DNA of 64,000 nucleotides from Bacteroidota bacterium (GCA_025963715.1 JAOQAG010000006.1:27662-91661); one strand, 5' to 3'; positions 33,282 to 42,580 are shown, counted from the first letter of the stretch. Translations and numbers: made by a program. Notes: generated by a model not told the origin, from the sequence alone.

Positions 33282-33317
33282 AACTTTGAACTTTAAACTT
33301 TTAAACTTTAAACTTAT
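33282..33317 (+). repeat. Heptad tract, AACTTTR class, 6 nt before the DUF4295 start
   Basis: AACTTTG, AACTTTA, an 8-mer, AACTTTA and AACTTAT. It occupies almost the whole gap between rpmG and the DUF4295 gene. Confidence 0.7.
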
Positions 33318-33323
33318 AAAACA

Positions 33324-33485
33324 ATGGCAAAGAAAGTAGTTGCAACACTTAAATCCGGTAAAGGAAAAGACTTTACAAAAGTGATTAAATTGGTAAGATC
33401 TCCTAAAACTGGTGCTTACACATTTAAAGAAGAGATCGTTCACAACGATCACATCAAAGATTTTTTAGCTTCTGCTTCAAAGTAA
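33324..33485 (+). CDS. DUF4295 small basic protein (53 aa)
   Basis: The frame runs from ATG 33324 to TAA 33485: MAKKVVATLKSGKGKDFTKV at the start, then KLVRSPKTGAYTFKEE and DHIKDFLASASK. It matches DUF4295, a tiny Bacteroidota protein regularly encoded between rpmG and ftsY, possibly ribosome-associated. It is easily missed because of its size. A terminator follows at 33510. Confidence 0.92.
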   Translation: MAKKVVATLKSGKGKDFTKVIKLVRSPKTGAYTFKEEIVHNDHIKDFLASASK

Positions 33486-33509
33486 TTTTAAGCAATAAAC
33501 TATTTATGT

Positions 33510-33536
33510 AAAAGCTTCCTGTGCAAGGGAGCTTTT
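33510..33536 (+). terminator. Terminator after rpmG-DUF4295
   Basis: AAAAGCTTCC pairs with GGGAGCTTTT (one wobble) around TGTGCAA, then ATTGTTT. Confidence 0.75.
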
Positions 33537-33597
33537 ATTGTTTCCATCAGCACACACCGCTACTCAGTTTTCATCAATCATTCATCCCGCAAGGATT

Positions 33598-34551
33598 ATG
33601 GGCATATTCAACTTTTTCAGCAAAGAGAAAAAAGAAAGTTTAAACAAAGGACTTTTTGTTACTAAACAAAGCTTTTTTAGCAAGCTGGCCAGTGCCATTA
33701 TGGGGAAAGCCACCATTGATGACGAAGTACTGGAAAACCTTGAAGAAATTTTACTTACCTCCGATGTTGGCGTAGATACTTCATTGCGCATCATCGACCG
33801 CATTAAAAAACGCGTTGCCAAAGAACGCAAAATTGAAACATCGCAGTTAAATACCATTTTACGTGAAGAAATTGCTGAGCTGTTGGTTTCCAATGGCATG
33901 GAAGACCGCGATGATTTTTGGCTCCCAACCGATAAAAAACCGTATGTGATCATGGTGGTGGGAGTAAACGGTGTTGGAAAAACAACTACGATCGGGAAAT
34001 TGGCGCACCAGTTTAAAAAATCAGGAAAAAGTGTGATCATTGGCGCAGCAGATACATTCCGCGCTGCTGCGGTAGATCAAATCAAGATCTGGGGCGAACG
34101 TACCGGTGTGCCTGTGGTTTCGCAGGGAATGAATGCTGATCCGGCTTCTGTGGCATTTGATACGTTAAGCTCGGCTGTGGCAAAGGATGCGGACATTGTG
34201 ATCATTGATACCGCAGGGCGTTTGCACAACAAAGTGAACCTGATGAACGAGCTGACGAAAATTAAAAATGTGATGCGCAAGATCATTCCGGATGCGCCGC
34301 ATGAAATATTATTGGTGCTGGATGCATCTACCGGGCAGAACGCCATTGAGCAATGCAAACAATTTACAGCGGCAACCGATGTAAATGCGCTGGCGCTTAC
34401 CAAGCTCGACGGTACAGCCAAAGGCGGCGTAGCGATCGGGATCTCCGATTCATTTAAAATCCCCGTAAAATACATTGGCGTGGGCGAAAAAATGGAAGAC
34501 CTGCAGGTGTTCAACAAACACGAATTTGTAGACAGCCTTTTCAAACAATAA
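33598..34551 (+). CDS. ftsY: Signal recognition particle receptor FtsY
   Basis: 317 residues from ATG 33598 (MGIFNFFSKEKKES). It is the SRP receptor GTPase that docks ribosome-SRP complexes at the membrane. It has the short form: the acidic A domain is nearly absent. NG domains are clear: MVVGVNGVGKTTTIGKLAH (P loop, about 121-139), ADTFRAAAVDQ, IIDTAGRLHNK (G3) and LTKLDGTAKGG (G4). The SRP RNA gene ffs is 9 kb downstream in the same window. Confidence 0.97.
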   Translation: MGIFNFFSKEKKESLNKGLFVTKQSFFSKLASAIMGKATIDDEVLENLEEILLTSDVGVDTSLRIIDRIKKRVAKERKIETSQLNTILREEIAELLVSNGMEDRDDFWLPTDKKPYVIMVVGVNGVGKTTTIGKLAHQFKKSGKSVIIGAADTFRAAAVDQIKIWGERTGVPVVSQGMNADPASVAFDTLSSAVAKDADIVIIDTAGRLHNKVNLMNELTKIKNVMRKIIPDAPHEILLVLDASTGQNAIEQCKQFTAATDVNALALTKLDGTAKGGVAIGISDSFKIPVKYIGVGEKMEDLQVFNKHEFVDSLFKQ

Positions 34552-34942
34552 GCACGTTAAATCATACAGTTTCCTCCGTTTCAAACACAAAAAATTTCTA
34601 CCACATAGGCACAAAGAAACACATAAGCACTAAATGTGACTTGCCAACGTGCAATATTGAACCACAAAAGAAAACAAAAGAATCAAAAGACGAACTGCGA
34701 CATGCCAATGTGTAGCACATTCATCTGTTTGACATCTTACATCTTTTGTTTTTCTTTTGTTCCTTTTGTGGTAAACCTTTAAGCCCTTACGCCTTATGTG
34801 ATGATTTGTGCCTATGTGGTGATTTTTGTTTTTTATTTTTCCGGCAAAAAAATAAGACGAAATCGCTATCTTTGCAGTATATCCGTGGAATGATAACGCT
34901 ATGCGAATACCGCTTTTAATACCGGGATAAACGAAATTACCG
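34552..34942. repeat. Two nested inverted repeats and rimO promoter
   Basis: Outer arms 34600-34627 and 34793-34820 (ACCACATAGGCACAAAG class) differ at 3 of 28 positions. Inside them is a second pair, 34661-34690 and 34742-34772 (ACCACAAAAGAAAACAAAAG class). TATCTTTG at 34867-34874 is the -7 element of rimO. No gene is seen. Confidence 0.75.
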
Positions 34943-36253
34943 ATGAAAACAAAAACATTAAAAAAGAATAAAGTAAACGTTGTAACGCTGGGGTGTTCCA
35001 AAAATATTGTGGACAGTGAAGTGCTGATGGGGCAATTGAAAGCCAATAATTTTAACGTACAACATGAAAGTACGGATGATGATTCCAGCATTGTGATCAT
35101 CAATACCTGCGGGTTTATTGACAATGCCAAACAGGAAAGCATTGATACCATTATCCGTTATGCTGATGCGAAAAAAGCCGGTTTGGTGGATAAAGTATAT
35201 GTAACCGGTTGTTTGAGCGAACGTTACAGGCCGGAACTGGAGAAAGAAATTCCGGATGTGGATGGTTATTTCGGGACGCGCGAATTGCCCCGTTTACTAA
35301 AAACATTAAAAGCAGATTACAAGCACGAGCTGGTGGGCGAACGTTTACTGACAACGCCTCATCATTATTCCTATTTTAAAATTGCGGAAGGCTGCGACCG
35401 CCCGTGTTCCTTTTGCGCCATCCCGCTGATGCGTGGCGGGCATGTTTCCAAACCCATTGAAGAGCTGGTAAAAGAAGCCAAACATCTTGCGAAGAACGGT
35501 ACAAAAGAGCTGATGCTCATCGCGCAGGATTTGACCTATTACGGAATTGATTTAAATAAAAAACGACAGCTGGCTGATCTATTGCGCCATTTATCGGATG
35601 TGGATGGCATTGAGTGGATCCGCTTGCATTATGCATTCCCGGCCGGTTTCCCGATGGACGTACTGGATGTGATGAACGAGCGCAAGAATATTTGCAATTA
35701 CCTGGATATGCCCTTGCAGCACATTACCGATAACATGCTGAAAAGCATGCGCAGAGGCACTACCAAGCAAAAAACAATTGACCTGGTGAACCAGATCCGT
35801 GATAAAGTTCCGGGTATTGCCATCCGTACCACACTGATTGCGGGTTACCCGGGTGAAACCAAACAGGACCACGAAGAAATGCTGGAATGGATCGAACAAT
35901 CGCGCTTTGAGCGGTTGGGAATTTTCGGTTATTCGCACGAAGAAAATACGCATGCTTATTTATTGAAAGACGATGTTTCCGCAAAAGTAAAACAAAGTCG
36001 TACCGAAGCCGTAATGGCTTTGCAGCAAGGTATTTCCTTTGAACTGAACCAAAAGAAAGTGGGTAATACTTACAAAGTATTGTTCGATAAAAAAGAAGGC
36101 GATTATTTTGTGGGCCGTACCGAATTTGATTCACCGGAAGTGGACAACGAAGTACTGGTAAAAGCAGATAAGGATTTTGTGCGCGTAGGTGATTTCGCAA
36201 ATGTGAAGATCACTTCGGCGGAAGATTACGATCTGTATGGGGAAGTAGTTTAA
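34943..36253 (+). CDS. rimO: Ribosomal protein S12 methylthiotransferase RimO
   Basis: 436 residues. This radical SAM enzyme adds a methylthio group to an Asp of ribosomal protein S12. The N-terminal MTTase domain has VTLGCSKNIVDSEVLMG and TCGFID and VTGCLSERY Cys ligands. The radical SAM motif is EGCDRPCSFCAIPLMRGG at about 149-166. The TRAM domain with FVGRTEFDSPEVDNEV lies at the end. The -7 element at 34867 is about 75 bp upstream. Confidence 0.97.
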   Translation: MKTKTLKKNKVNVVTLGCSKNIVDSEVLMGQLKANNFNVQHESTDDDSSIVIINTCGFIDNAKQESIDTIIRYADAKKAGLVDKVYVTGCLSERYRPELEKEIPDVDGYFGTRELPRLLKTLKADYKHELVGERLLTTPHHYSYFKIAEGCDRPCSFCAIPLMRGGHVSKPIEELVKEAKHLAKNGTKELMLIAQDLTYYGIDLNKKRQLADLLRHLSDVDGIEWIRLHYAFPAGFPMDVLDVMNERKNICNYLDMPLQHITDNMLKSMRRGTTKQKTIDLVNQIRDKVPGIAIRTTLIAGYPGETKQDHEEMLEWIEQSRFERLGIFGYSHEENTHAYLLKDDVSAKVKQSRTEAVMALQQGISFELNQKKVGNTYKVLFDKKEGDYFVGRTEFDSPEVDNEVLVKADKDFVRVGDFANVKITSAEDYDLYGEVV

Positions 36254-36319
36254 TACACATCTATTGGAATATTTTTTTCTTTATTTAAAATAAAAGTTTA
36301 TTTTAGGAGAAATAAAAAT

Positions 36320-36712
36320 ATGTCAAACAGAATAAAAATCAATCGTTCAGACAGTTATCCGGATATCATCATGGATAAGGCCAATGGCATCTTTGAGATC
36401 AAAGGGATTTCTTTGCCGGAAAACGGGAAAGATTTTTACCAGCCCGTGCTTGATTTTTTAACTGAATATGCTGAAGCTCCGAATGAAGTGACACATTTTT
36501 TATTCAATCTCCGCTATTTTAATATTTCCTCTTCAAAAATGCTATTGTTCATTTTGTACAAGCTGCAGGAGATCCAAACGCCCGAGCGGAAGGTAATGGT
36601 TACCTGGTGTTATGATGATGAAGATATTTTAGAAGCAGGAAAAGATTTTGAACAAATGGTAAAATTACCGTTCCAGTTCAAGGAAGTATACGACGATGCT
36701 TTTATAGATTAA
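36320..36712 (+). CDS. SiaC-like regulatory phosphoprotein (DUF1987)
   Basis: 130 residues. SiaC proteins bind a diguanylate cyclase and are switched by phosphorylation through SiaA/SiaB-type phosphatase and kinase. The family pattern is clear: DSYPDIIMDKANGIFEIKGISLPENG, HFLFNLRYFNISSSKMLLFIL (Ser-rich phospho-site region, about residues 65-75) and MVTWCYDDEDILEAGKDF. No siaA, siaB or siaD homologue is adjacent. Convergent with the NUDIX gene with a 4-bp overlap of the stop regions. Confidence 0.85.
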   Translation: MSNRIKINRSDSYPDIIMDKANGIFEIKGISLPENGKDFYQPVLDFLTEYAEAPNEVTHFLFNLRYFNISSSKMLLFILYKLQEIQTPERKVMVTWCYDDEDILEAGKDFEQMVKLPFQFKEVYDDAFID

Positions 36713-37272
36713 AGTTTTCCTTCCAGCATCATCAGCTTAGCTTTCAGCACAATTGCCACCGTTAAGCTATCGGTGATTTCGCCGTTTTCCACCATCGCAT
36801 ACAATTCATTAAAATGCAGTTTTCTCAGTTCCAGCTGTTCATTATCCTCCGGCTCTGCTTCGCCAAAGCTTAATTCCTGCGCAATGTATAAATGTGCAAA
36901 CTCATCGCTTGCCGAATTGCTCAGATGCATTTCCTGGATCTTTCTCCATTTAGTGGCAGTAATGCCGGTTTCTTCCAATAATTCGCGTTTTGCCGATACG
37001 AGCGGATCAACACCATGCTGTCCGCCGCCTTCCGGGATTTCCCATGAATACTGATTGATCGGGTAGCGGTATTGCCCCACGATCCAGGTATTGTGATCCG
37101 CATCCAGCGGCAATACACCAATGGCCAGGTTTTTAAAATGTACCACCGAGTAGGTTCCCGGGTTTCCGTTTGGGTTCAATACATCGTGTTTGGTAACACC
37201 GATCCAGGGCGAATCGTATACTTTTTCGGATGTCAGCGTTGTCCATGGATTTTTATGTTGTTCGTTGTTCAT
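36709..37272 (-). CDS. NUDIX hydrolase (ADP-ribose pyrophosphatase-like)
   Basis: 187 residues. It probably cleaves ADP-ribose or a related nucleotide sugar. The sequence has YDSPWIGVTKHDVLNPNG, VGQYRYPINQYSWEIPEGGG and the NUDIX box ending KRELLEETGI. The Glu eight residues before the box Arg is Val here (GVDPLVSAKRE); the catalytic REUxEExGU part is intact. It is divergent from bshC and shares its short upstream region. Confidence 0.9.
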   Translation of the reverse strand: MNNEQHKNPWTTLTSEKVYDSPWIGVTKHDVLNPNGNPGTYSVVHFKNLAIGVLPLDADHNTWIVGQYRYPINQYSWEIPEGGGQHGVDPLVSAKRELLEETGITATKWRKIQEMHLSNSASDEFAHLYIAQELSFGEAEPEDNEQLELRKLHFNELYAMVENGEITDSLTVAIVLKAKLMMLEGKL

Positions 37273-37324
37273 TTTTGTGCGGGATATTGGATTGTAAATG
37301 TAATCGGATACGTGGCAAAATTAT

Positions 37325-37332
37325 TAACTTTG
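37325..37332 (+). promoter_or_regulatory. -7 element of bshC
   Basis: TAACTTTG lies 9 bp before the bshC ATG, so the transcript would be nearly leaderless. No good -33 element is visible. Confidence 0.45.
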
Positions 37333-37341
37333 CAGAACTTT

Positions 37342-38892
37342 ATGACATTAAAAACACACAAAATTCCGCTATCGGAAACCGGGCAATTTTCCGCGCTTTT
37401 TATGGATTACATAAACGGCGAAAAAAAGCTGACTTCCTTTTATACCTACACACCTGCCATCGGATCATTTGCGCAGGCGATCGAAGATAAAAGTAAAGAA
37501 AATATCAACCGCGAAGTATTGGTGGATGTGCTGAAACAGCAATATACAAGCGTGCAAACATCAGGGGTCGCACAGCCTGATCTCGAAAAACTACTGGATA
37601 AAAATACCTATACCGTTTGTACCGGCCACCAGTTATGCCTGTTCACCGGCCCGCTGTATTTTATTTACAAAATCGTTTCCACGATCAATCTCGCGGAAGC
37701 ATTAAAAAAACAATACCCTAAAATAAATGTAGTTCCGGTATACTGGATGGCAAGTGAGGATCATGATTTTGCAGAGATCAGCACCGTTAATTTATTCGGA
37801 AAAAAAGTAAGCTGGAACAATCCCGAAGCGAAAGCAGCGGTAGGCCGTTTGAATACGGATTCATTAAAAGAAGTGATCGCCGAATTAAAACAGATCCTTG
37901 GCGAATCAGCCAATGCAACGGAACTCGTTACGTTGTTTGAAGATGCGTATTTAAAACATTCTAACCTGGCGGATGCAACACGTTATTTGGTTCACCAGTT
38001 ATTCGGTGCATCCGGCTTAATTGTATTGGATGCGGACGATGCACGTTTGAAAATGGAATTTATGAACGTGATGAAAGATGATATCAGCAACAATACCAAT
38101 TACAAGCTGGTTTCGGAAAGCATCAAACAATTGAATGCGTTGGGATATGATGCGCAGGTGAACCCGCGGGAGATCAATGTTTTTAAATTGACAAACAGCG
38201 AGCGTACACGCATTGAAAAAGCAGACGATGTTTCTCTGAATTTAAAACCGGAAGAATACAGTCCGAATGTGGTATTGCGCCCCTTGTACCAGCAAATGAT
38301 TTTACCGAACCTTGCTTATGTTGGTGGCCCGGGCGAACTGGCGTACTGGCTGGAATATAAAACAATGTTCGATCATCACAGCGTTGCTTTCCCGGTATTG
38401 ATGCCGCGTAATTTTGCCTTGCTCACAGATGAAAAAACAAATCAGCAGATCCAGAAATTAGGATTTGAAACCGATGCGTTTTTTAAAGATGCAGATGTAT
38501 TGATCAAAGAATTTGTGAATAAAAATGCAAGTGCGGAATTGTCCTTGAAAGAACAGGAAGATAAATTAACGGCCGTGTATGCCGAGATCTCTGCGAAAGC
38601 AGCAGCAGTGGACGTGACATTAAAAGGCAGTGTGGAATCGGAATTGCAAAAAGCTGTGAATGCCTTAAAAAACATAGAAGGAAAACTGGTGCGTTCCGAA
38701 AAACAAAAACAGGAAACGAGCATCAACCAGGTAAAAAAATTGAAAGATAAATTTTTCCCGGAAGGAACTTTACAGGAGCGTTACGACAATGTAGGACCGT
38801 ATTATTTAAAAGCCGGAAAAGAATTGATCGCAGAATTAAAAGACACATTCGATCCTTTTGATTTTAGAATGATGATTGCGACGATGAATTAA
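37342..38892 (+). CDS. bshC: Bacillithiol biosynthesis cysteine-adding enzyme BshC
   Basis: 516 residues from ATG 37342; much longer upstream extensions of the frame are not coding. BshC is proposed to add Cys to GlcN-malate to form bacillithiol, a cytoplasmic redox thiol. Family stretches are YTVCTGHQLCLFTGPLYFIYKIVSTINLA, VPVYWMASEDHDFAEI, and PNLAYVGGPGELAYWLEYK. A coiled coil at about 395-465 (rich in Lys/Glu/Ala) is typical. No bshA or bshB is in the window. Confidence 0.96.
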   Translation: MTLKTHKIPLSETGQFSALFMDYINGEKKLTSFYTYTPAIGSFAQAIEDKSKENINREVLVDVLKQQYTSVQTSGVAQPDLEKLLDKNTYTVCTGHQLCLFTGPLYFIYKIVSTINLAEALKKQYPKINVVPVYWMASEDHDFAEISTVNLFGKKVSWNNPEAKAAVGRLNTDSLKEVIAELKQILGESANATELVTLFEDAYLKHSNLADATRYLVHQLFGASGLIVLDADDARLKMEFMNVMKDDISNNTNYKLVSESIKQLNALGYDAQVNPREINVFKLTNSERTRIEKADDVSLNLKPEEYSPNVVLRPLYQQMILPNLAYVGGPGELAYWLEYKTMFDHHSVAFPVLMPRNFALLTDEKTNQQIQKLGFETDAFFKDADVLIKEFVNKNASAELSLKEQEDKLTAVYAEISAKAAAVDVTLKGSVESELQKAVNALKNIEGKLVRSEKQKQETSINQVKKLKDKFFPEGTLQERYDNVGPYYLKAGKELIAELKDTFDPFDFRMMIATMN

Positions 38893-38912
38893 AATAAGGA
38901 GCAGAGCAGAAA

Positions 38913-39551
38913 TTGGAAACACAACAAAAAAAGAAGACATTGCTGGAAGAAGGGAAGGAATTACCTTTGATGGAAGAATTTTACACGATCCAGGGAGAAG
39001 GATTTCATTCGGGAAAGGCTGCGTACTTTATCCGCGTTGGCGGTTGCGATGTAGGCTGCCACTGGTGTGATGTAAAAGAAAGCTGGGACGCATCGCTGCA
39101 TCCGCTGACGAGCACTGATCTGATCATTGAAAATGCAGCAAAATTTCCCGGTAAGGCGGTAGTGGTGACGGGTGGCGAGCCAGGCATGTATAACATGACT
39201 TACATTACGCAGCAATTAAAAAGCAAAGGCATACAAACATTTATTGAAACATCCGGCGCGTATTTGCTTACCGGTGATTGGGACTGGGTGTGTTTATCGC
39301 CTAAAAAAACAAGTCCGCCCAAGCCCGAAAATTATACACGTGCCAGCGAGCTAAAAATAATCGTGCACAACAAAAACGATTTTGAATGGGCCGAAAAGCA
39401 TGCTGCATTGGTTGGTAAGGATTGTAAATTATTTTTGCAGCCGGAGTGGAGCAAGGCAAAAGAAATGATGCCGCTGATCGTGGATTATGTGATGCTGCAT
39501 CCGGAATGGAACGTATCGCTGCAAACCCACAAATACATGAACATTCCATAG
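38913..39551 (+). CDS. queE: 7-carboxy-7-deazaguanine synthase QueE
   Basis: 212 residues from TTG 38913; AAGGAG lies 13 nt upstream. This radical SAM enzyme makes the deazaguanine ring of queuosine. YTIQGEGFHSGKAAYFIRVGGCDVGCHWCDVKESW contains the CxxxCxxC cluster motif (CDVGCHWC at about 47-54). TGGEPGMYNM and LSPKKTSPPKPENY follow. It lies 20 bp after bshC and may be cotranscribed. Other queuosine genes are not in the window. Confidence 0.94.
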   Translation: METQQKKKTLLEEGKELPLMEEFYTIQGEGFHSGKAAYFIRVGGCDVGCHWCDVKESWDASLHPLTSTDLIIENAAKFPGKAVVVTGGEPGMYNMTYITQQLKSKGIQTFIETSGAYLLTGDWDWVCLSPKKTSPPKPENYTRASELKIIVHNKNDFEWAEKHAALVGKDCKLFLQPEWSKAKEMMPLIVDYVMLHPEWNVSLQTHKYMNIP

Positions 39552-39707
39552 TGGATTGTTTATTGTAAGGGCTGTGTATGCTGTGTGAATTTTTTCCCGC
39601 AGAGACGCAGGTTCGCAAGGTTGATGTATGCTGTGTTTTTGAGGCTTCGCTTTCGCGGAGATGTTGGGTAATCACTAAATGTTTTAGGTATCTTTATTCA
39701 AGATCCG

Positions 39708-39742
39708 ACTAAATACTAATGACTAAATACTAACGACTAATT
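39708..39742. repeat. Heptad tract, ACTAANN class, 6 nt before a start codon
   Basis: Five 7-mers beginning ACTAA. It lies just before ATG 39749. TATCTTTA at about 39688-39696 may be the promoter for the OmpA-family gene. The rest of 39552-39707 holds a CGCAGAGACGCAGG arm fragment. Confidence 0.75.
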
Positions 39743-39748
39743 TAGCTT

Positions 39749-41704
39749 ATGAAAAAATTACTGGTACTTTCTTTCTCTTTGTTGATCCTGTTTTCCTGCA
39801 GAGCGCAATTGCCTCCGGGTGTGTATTCCAGCACCAACAAAAAAGCGATCTCTATTTTTAAAGATGCCTTGAAATTATTCCAGTCGGGAAAAGACGACGA
39901 TGCAGTAAAACAGCTGGAAAAAGCGATCGAAAAAGATCCCAATTTTATTGAGCCGCATTTGCTGATGGCAGAGATCCTCCAGGGAAAAAAGCAGGTAGAC
40001 AAAGCAATTGATGAATATGTAAAAGCCATTACGATCAATCCCGGTTTTAATTTATCCAACTTTTATAACATTGCCATGCTGGAGATGAGCATTGGAAGAT
40101 ATGCCGATGCGAAGCAGGATTTTGAACGTTTTTTGAAAAAACAATATGTAAATCCGGATGCTAAAGAAATAGCCGAACGCAGCTTATTGAATTGTGATTT
40201 CGCCATTGAAGCCATGAAAACGCCTGTTCCGTTTGCACCTAAAAATATGGGCGCTTCCATCAATTCCATCTACTACGAATATTTTCCGGCGATCACAGCG
40301 GATGACCAGACGTTTTTATTTACGCGTAATTTTCGTTTAAAAAATGGCGAAGCGGAACAAGAAGATTTTATGATCAGTAAAAAAGTAAACGGTGAATGGG
40401 CACCGGCAACACTGATTGGAAGCGGGATCAACTCAAAAGAAAATGAAGGTGCGCCAACGCTTTCGGCAGATGGACAAATTTTATTTTTTACGGTTTGCCC
40501 GATGATGCAAGGCTCCGGATATGGAAACGATCGCAAAGGGTTCGGTGCCTGTGATATTTTTTATTCCCAAAAAATAGGGGAGAACTGGTCGAAAGCCTAC
40601 AATGTGGGGCACAATGTAAATACATCTTTCCGCGAAACACAACCATCGTTTTCATCGGATGGAAAATCATTGTATTTTGTAAGTAACCGCCCCGGTGGTT
40701 ATGGCGATCACGATATTTATGTTTCTACGCTTCAACCGGATGGAAGCTGGGGAAACCCTGTCAATCTTGGTAAAAAAATAAATACGCCGGGTAACGAAGA
40801 ATCGGTATTTATTCACCCCGATGGTAAAACGCTTTATTTTGGCTCCAACGGGCATATTGGCATGGGCGGATACGATATTTATGTTTCCCGCATGAATGAT
40901 AACGGCGAGTGGAGCGAGCCTGTAAATCTCGGTTACCCGATCAATACGTATAGCGATGAACACAGCTTGCTGGTAAATGGTGCAGGTGACCTGGCGTATT
41001 TTGCTTCTGATCGTCCGGGCGGATTTGGGGGATTAGACATGTATGAATTTCCGCTGTATGAAGCGGTACGTCCGGGAAAAATTACCTATGTAAAAGGAAA
41101 AGTGTACGATGCAAAAACAAAAGCGCCATTGGGAGCGCATTTTGATCTGATCGACCTGGCAACCAATAAAACGGTGATCAGTTCGGATGCAAACGAAGGC
41201 AACGGTGAGTTTTTAGTGACCTTGCCGGTAGATAAAAATTATGCATTGAATGTAACACAGCCCGGTTATTTATTTTATTCGGCCAATTTTTCATTGAAAG
41301 AATTAACAGATCAAACAAAACCCTTTGCCATGGATGTACCCATGCAATCTATTGATACGGGAAGCGTGATTGCATTGAAAAATGTATTTTTTGAAACGGC
41401 GAAATTTGATCTGAAGCCGGAATCAAAAACAGAACTGGACAAACTGGTTGCTTTTTTAAATGCAAACAAAACCATTCGCGGGGAGTTAAGCGGACATACC
41501 GACAATGTGGGCGATAAAAAAATGAACCAGCTGTTATCGCAAAACCGTGCAAAAGCAGTGTATGATTATTTGGTAGCTGCAGGCATTGATGCAAAACGCC
41601 TTACATACAAAGGTTACGGCGATACCCGCCCGATAGAAAAAAACGATTCTGATGAACACCGTGCCACCAACAGGAGAACGGAATTTAAAGTGATCGGAAA
41701 ATAA
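39749..41704 (+). CDS. PorE-like T9SS lipoprotein: TPR, beta-propeller, CarbopepD-like and OmpA domains
   Basis: 651 residues. Lipoprotein signal with LFSCR (Cys about 17). TPR repeats cover about 30-140 (EKAIEKDPNFIEPHLLMAEIL). WD40-like PD40 repeats cover about 165-430 (LYFVSNRPGGYGDHDIYVSTL, LYFGSNGHIGMGGYDIYVS). A carboxypeptidase-regulatory-like domain is at about 445-520. An OmpA peptidoglycan-binding domain ends the protein (FETAKFDLKPESK, GHTDNVGDKKMN, RATNRRTEFKV). This order is that of PorE, a T9SS component that ties the outer-membrane machine to peptidoglycan. Confidence 0.85.
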   Translation: MKKLLVLSFSLLILFSCRAQLPPGVYSSTNKKAISIFKDALKLFQSGKDDDAVKQLEKAIEKDPNFIEPHLLMAEILQGKKQVDKAIDEYVKAITINPGFNLSNFYNIAMLEMSIGRYADAKQDFERFLKKQYVNPDAKEIAERSLLNCDFAIEAMKTPVPFAPKNMGASINSIYYEYFPAITADDQTFLFTRNFRLKNGEAEQEDFMISKKVNGEWAPATLIGSGINSKENEGAPTLSADGQILFFTVCPMMQGSGYGNDRKGFGACDIFYSQKIGENWSKAYNVGHNVNTSFRETQPSFSSDGKSLYFVSNRPGGYGDHDIYVSTLQPDGSWGNPVNLGKKINTPGNEESVFIHPDGKTLYFGSNGHIGMGGYDIYVSRMNDNGEWSEPVNLGYPINTYSDEHSLLVNGAGDLAYFASDRPGGFGGLDMYEFPLYEAVRPGKITYVKGKVYDAKTKAPLGAHFDLIDLATNKTVISSDANEGNGEFLVTLPVDKNYALNVTQPGYLFYSANFSLKELTDQTKPFAMDVPMQSIDTGSVIALKNVFFETAKFDLKPESKTELDKLVAFLNANKTIRGELSGHTDNVGDKKMNQLLSQNRAKAVYDYLVAAGIDAKRLTYKGYGDTRPIEKNDSDEHRATNRRTEFKVIGK

Positions 41705-41760
41705 CGTTTAATAAAATTCACAATGGATTTTACAAAAGCTGACATCGAGCAGATGCGTCA

Positions 41761-41788
41761 TTGTTTCTCTGCCTTGGCAAAGAAACAA
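41761..41788 (+). terminator. Hairpin after the OmpA-family gene
   Basis: TTGTTTCT-C-TGCC pairs with GGCA-A-AGAAACAA, 56 bp after the stop. There is no clear T-tract, so it is only a candidate terminator. Confidence 0.4.
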
Positions 41789-41815
41789 TCTTATAAATTC
41801 TACTCCCTTATTTCT

Positions 41816-41903
41816 ACCACATAAGGCACAAAGAAACCATAAGACTAAGCCTGAGCTAAGCAATAACACTCAGAGCTTATGTGTTCTTTGTGCCTTATGT
41901 GGT
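41816..41903. repeat. 28-bp inverted repeat, ACCACATAAGGCACAAAG class
   Basis: Arms 41816-41843 and 41876-41903 differ only at the AAACC/AACAC step. The interior is 32 bp. Confidence 0.85.
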
Positions 41904-41947
41904 TTAAATTTTTTTTGTGGTACAAAGTTACTGATAGTCAATTAAAG

Positions 41948-42568
41948 TTATATAAAATCTTCCAGCACGCCCAATCCCTGTCTTAGTATCTCCGGTGAGC
42001 CGGACGTGCAATCCACCACCGTAGAAGCTTCATTATTCCCATAACCACCAGCGATCACAATGTCTACAAGGTCTTTGTACTTTTCGTAGATCAGCTGCGG
42101 ATCGGTAGTGTATTCAATCACTTCATCATCATCGTGTACAGAAGTGCTCATGATGGGGCTTCCAAGTTGCTTCACAATTTCAAGGCAGATCTGATTATCA
42201 GGGATGCGGATCCCCACTGTTTTTTTATTGCTTCTGAATAATTTAGGAACACTGTTGTTTGCTTCCAGGATAAACGTAAACGGGCCGGGCAACGCTTTTT
42301 TCATCAGCTTGTATGTTGCAGTATCAATCGGTTTGGTAAAATCGGAAAGATGACTCAGGTCTGAGCAGACGAAGGAAAAATTGGCTTTGTCGGGCTGGAT
42401 GTTTTTTAATTTGCAAACACGCTCTACGGCGCGTTGCCTGTTAATATCGCAGCCGATCCCATACACCGTATCGGTTGGATAGATCACTACGCCGCCATCG
42501 CGCAGGCAGGTTACTACTTGCGCAATCTCATCGTAATTAGGTTTTGTAGGGTTTATTCGTAGTAACAA
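41948..42568 (-). CDS. L-threonylcarbamoyladenylate synthase-type protein (Sua5/YciO/YrdC)
   Basis: 206 residues from a TTG start at 42568. YrdC-fold proteins make threonylcarbamoyl-AMP for the t6A37 tRNA modification. Signature: GGVVIYPTDTVYGIGCDI, then KLKNIQPDKANFSFVCSDL, GPFTFILEANNSVPK and VGIRIPDNQ. The length matches the YciO-type single-domain form. The initiating TTG is itself part of an AACTTTG repeat unit (minus strand), so the true start may have been created by that repeat. Confidence 0.9.
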   Translation of the reverse strand: MLLRINPTKPNYDEIAQVVTCLRDGGVVIYPTDTVYGIGCDINRQRAVERVCKLKNIQPDKANFSFVCSDLSHLSDFTKPIDTATYKLMKKALPGPFTFILEANNSVPKLFRSNKKTVGIRIPDNQICLEIVKQLGSPIMSTSVHDDDEVIEYTTDPQLIYEKYKDLVDIVIAGGYGNNEASTVVDCTSGSPEILRQGLGVLEDFI

Positions 42569-42580
42569 AGTTCAAAAGTT
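42566..42580 (-). repeat. Short AACTTTR heptad tract containing a TTG start
   Basis: On the minus strand AACTTTTG then AACTTTG; the last TTG (42568-42566) is the Sua5 start codon. Confidence 0.5.

Noticed and set aside
37072..37341. 90-residue N-terminal extension of BshC
   Set aside because: It overlaps the divergent NUDIX gene and the bshC -7 element; MTLKTHKIPLSETG is the usual start region.
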